Shown in pieces: positions 58,055 through 64,000 of a DNA stretch of 64,000 bases. The number at the start of each line of letters is the position of its first letter. The stretch's first letter is position 1. Origin of the DNA: Halorubrum coriense DSM 10284. Its GTDB lineage: Archaea; Halobacteriota; Halobacteria; Halobacteriales; Haloferacaceae. Where the stretch lies: the NCBI RefSeq assembly GCF_000337035.1, contig NZ_AOJL01000026.1, positions 124,001-188,000 on the forward strand, read 5' to 3'. The notes beneath the pieces are model-generated. The model did no database searches. It saw only the letters and a list, made by a program, of their open reading frames with translations, and was not told where the DNA came from. A program made the translations under genes and the position numbers.

Positions 58055-58307
58055 CGGGAAGACCGAGACGTTCGAGGGGTACCTCGTCCTTGACTGGCGG
58101 TCGGGTGAACAGCGTCAGCGAAAGACAGAGCCCGATGATCTGGCGCCCCACCAGATCGCGATTCCGTACTCGATTGACGTCGAGGTTCCCGACGTGACTG
58201 TGCCGACCATCGAAGCCGCGATCGAAGTCCCCGAGGCTAAGGTCGAGCAGTCGGTCATCGAGGAGACGCGCGATCTCGCAGACGAATACGAAACGGGCGA
58301 CGCGTAG
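58047..58307 (+). CDS. Small acidic hypothetical protein
   Basis: An 86-residue protein. TETFEGYLVLDWRSGEQRQR, KTEPDDLAPHQIAIPYSIDV, then VPDVTVPTIEAAIEVPEAKV. The LVLDWRSGE-R-RK-P-L-PYEI pattern resembles small haloarchaeal proteins that accompany the preceding gene. It has two possible ATGs (58044, 58047) overlapping the upstream stop. Function is unknown. Confidence 0.6.
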   Translation: MSDGKTETFEGYLVLDWRSGEQRQRKTEPDDLAPHQIAIPYSIDVEVPDVTVPTIEAAIEVPEAKVEQSVIEETRDLADEYETGDA

Positions 58308-58365
58308 CCCTCACCCGTTTGCCTTCTGTGAATGTAACAGCGCAGTTGACATCCTAGAGGTTCTT

Positions 58366-58848
58366 TTACTCCGGAGGATCGCCGATCGATGCCCTCTCTG
58401 TGTCGAACTCCTCTAAAATCCGCTCAAATTCAGATATCTCGACCTCAACACCCGCGTCCGGACGGCCACTGCTAAAATTGATCTTGTTGTTCTGGAATAT
58501 TTCGGTGTCTACGTAAATCGGACAGTCGTTATCAGGGAAGAACGGTGGTATTGCTCCGATAGTATATCCGAGATCTTCTTCTATGACTTCCTCGTCAGCG
58601 AATTTTAGGCTGCTGATATTTGCTGTCTCCCTGAGGGCACCAAGGTCGACTTTTCTCTCAGCTGGAACAATCGCAACAACCACCTCCCGCTGGTCGTCCA
58701 AAAATACCATCGATTTTATCATTTCAACGAGAGGGACGTTACGCAATTCAGCTGCCTTCTCAGATGTTAAGGCGTCGCTATTGTGTTCTAACAAGCTGTA
58801 TTCGATTTCACGATCATGAAGATACTCCGTGATTTCTGTTTGTGTCAT
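58366..58848 (-). CDS. YbaK/ProX-type aminoacyl-tRNA deacylase
   Basis: A 160-residue protein. EKAAELRNVPLVEMIKSMVF holds the conserved Lys, and DQREVVVAIVPAERKVDLGA, LGYTIGAIPPFFPDNDCPIY and NKINFSSGRPDAGVEVEISE complete the YbaK fold (G-x-I-P-P-F and the S-S-G-R-P pair are diagnostic). It should hydrolyse mischarged tRNAs. It is notably AT-richer than core genes, a sign of recent transfer. Confidence 0.82.
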   Translation of the reverse strand: MTQTEITEYLHDREIEYSLLEHNSDALTSEKAAELRNVPLVEMIKSMVFLDDQREVVVAIVPAERKVDLGALRETANISSLKFADEEVIEEDLGYTIGAIPPFFPDNDCPIYVDTEIFQNNKINFSSGRPDAGVEVEISEFERILEEFDTERASIGDPPE

Positions 58849-58895
58849 AACACCCTGCTGTGTATACCGGATGGTAGAAATAAGTTAATTAAACC

Positions 58896-59105
58896 GTGCG
58901 ACTGCCGCCAGGTGACGACTCGGGGACGGAGGTGATCGCACGAGCCCCATCACGAGCCAGACAAGGTGCTCGGCGTCGCGAAGGACGTGCCGAGCAGGTC
59001 GTGAAGGGTGCGTTCCGCGAGCTCGTGAAGGAGGGACCACGGCGACCAAGGCGGCAACGACGAGTACGACGCAAGGGAGCTGAAGGGGAGCTCAGGACGC
59101 GTTAA
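58896..59105 (+). CDS. Doubtful small basic ORF in the 58849-59182 gap
   Basis: A GTG-started frame of 69 codons, ending in a very Arg-rich tail (RRPRRQRRVRRKGAEGELRT) after EQVVKGAFRELVKEGP. It could be a basic DNA-binding peptide or a GC-rich non-coding stretch between AT-rich flanks. Nothing else in the gap looks coding. Confidence 0.25.
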   Translation: MRLPPGDDSGTEVIARAPSRARQGARRREGRAEQVVKGAFRELVKEGPRRPRRQRRVRRKGAEGELRTR

Positions 59106-59109
59106 CTGA

Positions 59110-59149
59110 ATGAGTTATATTGTCTGTTGTGGTGTGTAGTATAACTCAT
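59110..59149. promoter_or_regulatory. Perfect 10-bp inverted repeat before the nuclease gene
   Basis: atgagttata (59110-59119) and tataactcat (59140-59149) are exact complements separated by 20 bp. Their centres are 30 bp apart, about three helical turns, 34-73 nt upstream of the nuclease ATG. This is a good candidate operator, or the loop end of a terminator for upstream DNA. Confidence 0.5.
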
Positions 59150-59182
59150 ATTGAAGTATTGTTAGCATAATCACCTCAACAT

Positions 59183-60823
59183 ATGGAACTCGCAGATCTC
59201 ATCGACCAAAATTGGCACAGCTACGAACGGAATCGGTTCCTCAAGGCTGATACAAAGCTCAGCATCGCCGATTTTGACCCGGAAGAATTCAAACACGATG
59301 GTTTCGATGACCGAGACGCGTATCTAGAGACGCACGCCCCTGCCCTTGCTGTCGAAGAGCGCGTACAAGAGGAGCTGAATAACTTCACCCCGCCGCGTGT
59401 CAGTGAGATCAATGATTCGCCGTATCAGGCACTTACGATTAGGTACGGTATCCTCCGGCAGTTGATTCAACAGCCAGACTACAGCATGGAGAAGGACGAT
59501 CTCTTGGACGCGGTACAGGCTTGGCAACATGATCTGATTTCGTCCTTCGAGGAGGGCTCATTCTCCGAATCCGACGATCTTCTTCATCTTGCGAAGGCAG
59601 CCGTCGATTACAAAAATCAGGTCGATGACTCTGAGCTTCACATGGTGTACAGCTACTTCGACCTACACAATCGCTCTTGTGAACACAAACGCGATTACTA
59701 CACGTGGCTCGACTTCTTTTACCGACTGTCTGCGATCGGCCGTTTCCCCAAGGTTTCACGATCTGAGAGCCCTGAACACGCATTGAAAACCATCGAGAAA
59801 GGCCTCTGGTCGCTCCAAGAGCAAGCGCTGGTATATGAGGTAACACCCGAAGACGGAGGGGAACTCGTCGGAATTCCCGAAGATTACATCGACGTGATTC
59901 AGGACTGGCTCCACTACGAGATGTCAGATGCCAACTTCCAGCGGATGCTGGACACGCTCGACGTCTTCGATCGCCAGAGCATCCTTATCGAGGCCCGTGA
60001 CACATTTGATGTTACGGGGAAGAACTACGGGAAGAACCAAAATCGGCGTGAAAATATTGTTGAGGCAGGGGTTTATCCCAGTGAGCTTCTGAGGGAGGTC
60101 GTTCCGAAAGATGTACTGAAGTCCATCGTTGGAGAGTATGGGTTAGACGCCCACAGGCGGAAGACTGAGGAGATGATATCCGCGGTTATCGAATACTTCG
60201 AGCGCTCACAGAGGTCGGTAGACGAGGGTGAACCCGCTGCTGAATTGTTCCTCACTACGTATGATGAAATCGCAGACGGATCCGTGACGGAGATTCCACC
60301 ACAACTTCAGGACCTTGTCGATGCTGACAATCCCTCTGAAAAGATGGATATCCTGTTTGAGGACGCAACGGTGGAGATATTCCAAAATGTGTTCAATCTT
60401 GAGGGGACAAACCAACTCGGTCAGCATTCAAGCGGCGTGGTGGCCGACGGAGAGATCACTCAGGGCGGTGACTGGTTGTTGTGGGATAACAAACGTCGAC
60501 GGCAGAAGTTCCGTCTTGGCAGCAGCACCCGAAGCAAGATTAAAAACTATATTGACACCAAAAGCCAGCAGCACGATGTCGAGTACTTCCTGATTATAGC
60601 ACCCGGGTTTACTGAGAGCGCAGCTGAGAATGCGCTACAGCTGGAGATGGAGATTGGGACGGACATAAGACTCGTCCATGCGACCGAACTCCAGAAGCTA
60701 GCAACAGTCTGGAAAGAAGAATATGCGAGAGAAGAACGTGAACTCCCGCTGTCAGTGTTTCGCGGCTCTGAGACATTTGATGTTGAAACCGCAAAGAAGC
60801 TTCTGGAGACACAGTTCTCATAG
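59183..60823 (+). CDS. FokI-type nuclease with large helical N-terminal region
   Basis: A 546-residue protein. The C-terminal ~140 residues fit the FokI cleavage-domain pattern: NLEGTNQLGQHSSGVVADGE with Asp422, then WDNK with Asp435 and Lys437 (in place of DTK), IDTKSQQHDVEYFLIIAPGF and IRLVHATELQKLA. The first ~400 residues are helical with no recognised DNA-reading domain, and no methyltransferase is adjacent. Lower G+C and lies among cargo genes. It may be a stand-alone restriction, type IV-like or abortive defence enzyme. It ends 3 nt before the hydrolase ATG. Confidence 0.7.
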   Translation: MELADLIDQNWHSYERNRFLKADTKLSIADFDPEEFKHDGFDDRDAYLETHAPALAVEERVQEELNNFTPPRVSEINDSPYQALTIRYGILRQLIQQPDYSMEKDDLLDAVQAWQHDLISSFEEGSFSESDDLLHLAKAAVDYKNQVDDSELHMVYSYFDLHNRSCEHKRDYYTWLDFFYRLSAIGRFPKVSRSESPEHALKTIEKGLWSLQEQALVYEVTPEDGGELVGIPEDYIDVIQDWLHYEMSDANFQRMLDTLDVFDRQSILIEARDTFDVTGKNYGKNQNRRENIVEAGVYPSELLREVVPKDVLKSIVGEYGLDAHRRKTEEMISAVIEYFERSQRSVDEGEPAAELFLTTYDEIADGSVTEIPPQLQDLVDADNPSEKMDILFEDATVEIFQNVFNLEGTNQLGQHSSGVVADGEITQGGDWLLWDNKRRRQKFRLGSSTRSKIKNYIDTKSQQHDVEYFLIIAPGFTESAAENALQLEMEIGTDIRLVHATELQKLATVWKEEYAREERELPLSVFRGSETFDVETAKKLLETQFS

Positions 60824-60826
60824 CAC

Positions 60827-61321
60827 ATGCATCAGAAAGGTCACATCGGTGCGTCGCTCCTCGTATACGCGCCGTTTGGGTTCGTTCTTGCCGCCCTCGC
60901 TTCGATGGAGTTAGCTTTCATCGGCGCCGCAGCCGTTGGGTCAATGGCGATGGTCCCTGACCTCGACATGCGAATTCCGCTGATAAAACACCGTGGGATT
61001 ACTCACACCGTCTGGTTTGCGCTCGTAGTCGGCGCCGCGTTCGGTCTGGTCGGGGCTGTCCTCGGGGTTCAGGAGAGTATCGTCGGCGGTGTGCTGTTCG
61101 GATTTCTCGCGTTCGGCTTCGGCACACTAACGATCGTGTCGCACCTGCTCGCCGACGCGCTCACGCCGATGGGTATCAAGCCGTTTTCTCCCGTCCGAGA
61201 CACGAAGTACACGCTTGATCTGTTCAAAGCCGCGAACCCGATCGCGAACTACGCGCTGCTCGGGCTCGGTGGTGCTGTCGTCGCGGTCGCGGTCGTCGCC
61301 GGCGGCGCAGTCCCGCTGTAA
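60827..61321 (+). CDS. YdjM-like membrane metal-dependent hydrolase, copy 2
   Basis: A 164-residue paralogue of the gene at 46053, with the same length and motifs: GHIGASLLVYAPFG, MVPDLDMRIPLIKHRGITHT and IVSHLLADALTPMG. Four membrane helices. The nucleotide sequence is also close, especially 61135-61175. It lies 3 nt after the nuclease gene, so it may be co-transcribed. The two copies bracket 14 kb of accessory DNA. Confidence 0.8.
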   Translation: MHQKGHIGASLLVYAPFGFVLAALASMELAFIGAAAVGSMAMVPDLDMRIPLIKHRGITHTVWFALVVGAAFGLVGAVLGVQESIVGGVLFGFLAFGFGTLTIVSHLLADALTPMGIKPFSPVRDTKYTLDLFKAANPIANYALLGLGGAVVAVAVVAGGAVPL

Positions 61322-61329
61322 ACGGAGGT

Positions 61330-62160
61330 TCACTCGACATCGTCGAGGCCTTCAACCGTCACGGGTTCACCACAGTGCGGGCACTGCTTCCGTTCGTCAA
61401 GCTCGTTCTCGGCAGCCTCCATGAACCCAGCCGCGAGGATGGACGCCGGGAGCGCGAACATCCCGATCCCGAGGATCGCCGTGATTGCACCGATGAACTG
61501 CCCGGGCATCGTGACGGGGTACATGTCGCCGTATCCGACGGTCGTGAGTGCGGCGACGCCCCACCACATGGTCGCTGGTATCGACGAGAACTCCTCCGGC
61601 TGGGCCCCGCTCTCGATGAAGTACATCACCGAGCTCGCGACGACGAGCAGCAACCCGTTCGCGAACACCGCGATGACGAGCTTCTCTTTCCGGTCTTCAA
61701 GAACCCAGCCGAAGGTCCGCATCGCAGTTGAGTAGCGAGCGAGCTTCAGCAGTCGGAACAACCGGATGAGCCGCAGCGCTCGGAGGAATCGGAGGTCGAA
61801 CCCGATACCGGTGATGGCGATGTAGAAGGGCGCGATCGCGAGCAGGTCGACAATCAGCAGAGGGCGACTCGCGAACCGGAGCCGGCCGACGATCGCGCCG
61901 GAGTACTTGTCCGCTTCGACGGCCGACCACACACGGGCCGCGTACTCAATTGTGAACACGGCGACTGAGAAGATCTCAAAGGCGCGGAAGAGGCGAGCGT
62001 ATGGCTCGTAGATGGTGTCGACCGTCGTGGCGATCACCGCCGTGACATTAGCGATGATCAGCAACATGATAAACCAGTCGACAACATACCCGATTCGACC
62101 GCCGTCTCGGGGGGAAAACAGTCGGTGAGTTCGCTCGCGGATCGATCGAGGCCCAGCCAT
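61330..62160 (-). CDS. Kv-type voltage-gated potassium channel
   Basis: A 276-residue six-helix channel. S4 carries regularly spaced Arg (RFLRALRLIRLFRLLKLARY), the pore filter is TVGYGDMYP, and the pore helix MWWGVAALTT precedes it. S6 is IGAITAILGIGMFALPASIL. A CPHCGEP pair near the end suggests a metal site. It resembles KvAP. The ATG at 62160 was chosen; a TTG at 62172 would add four residues. Convergent with the hydrolase gene, 8 nt apart. Confidence 0.88.
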   Translation of the reverse strand: MAGPRSIRERTHRLFSPRDGGRIGYVVDWFIMLLIIANVTAVIATTVDTIYEPYARLFRAFEIFSVAVFTIEYAARVWSAVEADKYSGAIVGRLRFASRPLLIVDLLAIAPFYIAITGIGFDLRFLRALRLIRLFRLLKLARYSTAMRTFGWVLEDRKEKLVIAVFANGLLLVVASSVMYFIESGAQPEEFSSIPATMWWGVAALTTVGYGDMYPVTMPGQFIGAITAILGIGMFALPASILAAGFMEAAENELDERKQCPHCGEPVTVEGLDDVE

Positions 62161-62191
62161 ATGCTGAGCCAACAGCCGCTGCTACATGAAA

Positions 62192-62365
62192 TTATATTGT
62201 CTTGTCGATGAGGCAGACGGCTAGCTCACTGATCTCGAAGCGGTCGTCGCAAATAAATAGCGCAGCGAGGTGCCGAACACACTTGTCGGCATTCACTACT
62301 TGTGTGGCCTCGCGTCCAGCGCCGACGTCGAGGCGCAGAAGATCGCCGACTGGTAGTATCGCTGA
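62192..62365 (-). pseudogene. Open frame without start, remnant of a small protein
   Basis: On the minus strand a frame runs from the TAG at about 62366 to a TAA at 62192-62194. Its readable part is LLRLDVGAGREATQVV, then NADKCVRHLAALFICDDRFE and ISELAVCLIDKT, with no ATG. The AALFICDDRFEIS stretch resembles IASLFASDDRFEAS at the C-terminus of the 62676 gene, so it may be a decayed tandem copy. Confidence 0.3.
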
Positions 62366-62572
62366 CTACAACGGTCTCATAATCTCTGCCGGCTCTTTGT
62401 GCTCGTTGGTCCAGGCGATGACTGCCTCACAATGGCGGCAGCGGAGTTCTTTGCCGCTCGGAATGAGGTGCTTGTGCTGTGCCGTGAACATCTCACCGCA
62501 TGCCGGGCAGTCGTACTCGTCCCCTCGCTCAACCTCTTCCAAAACGTGATCGCCTATTGTGCCATGTGGCAT
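62366..62572 (-). CDS. Small double-CxxC zinc-ribbon protein
   Basis: A 68-residue protein. DEYDCPACGEMFTAQHKHLI and ELRCRHCEAVIAWTNEHKEP carry two CxxC knuckles of one zinc ribbon. The ATG at 62572 is preferred over the in-frame upstream codon because conserved residues start MPHGTIGDHV. Nucleic-acid or protein binding is likely; no specific role is known. Confidence 0.6.
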   Translation of the reverse strand: MPHGTIGDHVLEEVERGDEYDCPACGEMFTAQHKHLIPSGKELRCRHCEAVIAWTNEHKEPAEIMRPL

Positions 62573-62675
62573 ACCCCTAGATAGACCTGATATATGAATC
62601 AACGCTGCGGGTCGCAAACGGACACGGGACGGTATAAGTGGAAAAAATGAGTCTACTCGCGCGCCCCGGCTAACT

Positions 62676-63341
62676 CTACCCCCGCTCGCTCGCCTCGAAG
62701 CGGTCGTCGCTCGCGAACAGCGACGCGATCTCCGCGACGCCGCGGTCAGCGTCCCACCCGTCGCCGCGGTAGTGGCGGACGGGCTGGCGCCACGCCGACC
62801 GCTCGTAGTGCGCCCAGAGGCGCGTGCCGCCGTCCGGCGCCGGCGTCAGACGGACGTGGTACTGCCAGACTGCGAGGAACCCCTGCGGTCGATACGCGTA
62901 GCTGCCGACCTCCCAGACGCGACGCCCGTCTGCGACGTCGAACTGGATCGACGCGAGGGTGTTTGGCCACACGCGCTCCATCGAGCGGAGCTCCTCGCGG
63001 ACGGCCTTGGGTGGTGCGTCCACGACGCCGACGTACTCCTCCGGCTGGAGCGGCAGCCCTGTCTTTTCCGGGAGGGCGTCGACGGCAGCCGACACATCGA
63101 TAGAGGTGTGTCCGTCGACCCGCTCCACGACGTCATCGTACTCGCCGTCGGCAAGGCGGTCAAGGGCGGGCAGCACGAGGCGCCGCGCCCGCCACAGATC
63201 GGGCCATCGCCCGAGGTGTCGGCGGGCGGCGACGAACAGCGCGAGCGTGACGAGCGGGACGATGATCGGTCCCCAGAGGTCAGCGGTCGCTAGTGGTTCG
63301 GTAGTGATGCGTCTCAGGGTGTTGTAAACTGACTGTATCAT
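62676..63341 (-). CDS. Membrane-anchored conserved haloarchaeal protein (paralogue of the 32963 gene)
   Basis: A 221-residue protein. One membrane helix (LWGPIIVPLVTLALFVAARR) is followed by a soluble domain. EVGSYAYRPQGFLAVWQYHV, then RLTPAPDGG and LWAHYE mirror the protein encoded at 32963-33514. Function is unknown. An AT-rich stretch at 63355-63395 provides the promoter. Confidence 0.65.
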   Translation of the reverse strand: MIQSVYNTLRRITTEPLATADLWGPIIVPLVTLALFVAARRHLGRWPDLWRARRLVLPALDRLADGEYDDVVERVDGHTSIDVSAAVDALPEKTGLPLQPEEYVGVVDAPPKAVREELRSMERVWPNTLASIQFDVADGRRVWEVGSYAYRPQGFLAVWQYHVRLTPAPDGGTRLWAHYERSAWRQPVRHYRGDGWDADRGVAEIASLFASDDRFEASERG

Positions 63342-63492
63342 TGTTACTGATTGTCGAGGCGCATGAAGATCAAAAGGTATTCAATATTTGACTGACAGAA
63401 CGGAGGTAGGGACCATTGGTCCCTGCTGGAGACGGGTCGCTCCCTCCCCCATCCTCTGACCTGCCCGTCTCCTGCTCCTGCTGCGTCGTGGG

Positions 63493-64000
63493 TCAGACGT
63501 TGCGTGAGACGGCACTAATCCCAGACCGGATTTCGCCGAAGACATCGCGCGCGGCTTTGCGACTCCCGAGTGTCAGCGACACCTTCCGGGCGTTGCTGTT
63601 GATATTCCGCAGTTCCATCGGGCCTTCAAACGGCAGTTGCTCGGTAGGGATCGACGCGACAAGCGACTGGTCGGGATCGGCCTTACGAACAGTCACATCA
63701 GCCTCTTCAAGCGGCGCAGCCACCTCGCGGACGACCGCGAGCGCCACCTGTTGGCACTCACGGTTGCTCGTTGCATCAGGGACTGACTCGCGCAGCGTAT
63801 CGGGATCGTCGACGGCGGGCTGAGTGTACCGCCCCTCGAAGCGCGCCTCGTAGTCGATGGCGTACTCCGTATCGGGTGACATCGATCCGCCTTCGAGAAT
63901 CTCGATGGTTCCATCTGAGTTGTCGAGCAGGTAGTCGATGTTGTGCTCGTATTGCGTCGAGCGGTCACCGACATCGTAGACGGTCTCGGACCCCGTGTCG
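63493..64000 (-). CDS. Probable virion/tail-associated protein, C-terminal part (cut by window edge)
   Basis: The frame is open from the right edge of the window to the TGA at 63493 (about 168 codons seen). The order YEHNIDYLLDNSDGTIEILE, GGSMSPDTEYAIDYEARFEG, RYTQPAVDDPDTLRESVPDA and CQQVALAVVREVAAPLEEAD resembles C-terminal parts of haloarchaeal tailed-virus baseplate or tail proteins, with the repeated VDYE strand motif. The ATG at 63882 is internal, not the start. Confidence in the role is moderate. Confidence 0.5.
   Translation of the reverse strand, partial: DTGSETVYDVGDRSTQYEHNIDYLLDNSDGTIEILEGGSMSPDTEYAIDYEARFEGRYTQPAVDDPDTLRESVPDATSNRECQQVALAVVREVAAPLEEADVTVRKADPDQSLVASIPTEQLPFEGPMELRNINSNARKVSLTLGSRKAARDVFGEIRSGISAVSRNV

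Larger units (their letters stand above)
46560..64000. mobile_element. Integrated provirus/plasmid-like region, right end outside the window
   Basis: The left limit is inferred between the end of the hydrolase gene (46547) and the integrase (46675). The region has a tyrosine integrase, dense overlapping small genes in two operons, a PhiH1-type repressor, PadR, Orc1/Cdc6, operator arrays, lower and patchy G+C (notably 51.7-53.0, 58.3-60.8 kb), defence-like and transport cargo, and a virion-like gene at the right edge. I could not find paired att sites, so 58.3-63.4 kb may be a second insertion or chromosomal DNA. Confidence 0.6.

Overview
The window is a haloarchaeal chromosome segment, most like Halorubrum or a close relative. 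The evidence is very high G+C with GC-rich third codon positions, strongly acidic proteins, TATA boxes about 25-30 nt upstream of start codons with little or no leader, twin-arginine lipoproteins, and archaeal housekeeping genes (S8e, transcription factor S, SecDF, Orc1/Cdc6, Dps, HemC-CobA-HemD). High G+C produces many long antisense open frames; these were left out.

Positions 1 to about 46.55 kb are ordinary core chromosome. In order they hold: the start of prs; a zinc-finger protein; a GT2 glycosyltransferase; gamma-glutamyltransferase; a branched-chain amino-acid ABC system, with the binding protein on + converging on livHMGF on -; lipA; tRNA-Thr(GGT); an enoyl-CoA hydratase; tRNA-Gly(GCC) followed by scars of an excised element; a PiT phosphate transporter; a short cis-prenyltransferase paralogue; secFD; a mini DtxR-type regulator with a GDT1-like cation exporter; rnhB; S8e; an RCK potassium channel; dpsA; a nitrilase; mutY; a GT2 gene broken by an in-frame TGA; transcription factor S; a MOT1-type transporter; a KaiC-like protein; a beta-RFAP synthase homologue; the hemC-cobA-hemD operon; a DUF4382 lipoprotein; an adenosine-type deaminase; a CBS protein; and a YdjM-like membrane hydrolase.

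Position ~46.6 kb to the right edge is accessory, provirus- or plasmid-like DNA. It begins with a tyrosine integrase with a C-terminal zinc ribbon. Two leftward operons follow, with nine and six small genes whose starts and stops all overlap, and each is preceded by the same RNA/DNA hairpin. The same stretch carries a PhiH1-repressor-like winged-helix gene, an Orc1/Cdc6 initiator, a DUF1828/DUF6978-like pair with its own palindromic operator, a two-domain lipoprotein, and a divergent control region with four copies of one palindrome. Cargo follows: a YbaK-like deacylase, a FokI-type nuclease, a second copy of the YdjM-like hydrolase, a Kv-type potassium channel, and a paralogue of a core-region protein. 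The window ends inside what looks like a virion structural gene.

The observations I rate highest are: the ABC binding protein whose two halves are in circularly permuted order; the FokI-like single-gene nuclease in the mobile region; the four-box operator with the conserved leader hairpin; the DUF1828/DUF6978 pair; and the duplicated tRNA-Gly 3' ends.
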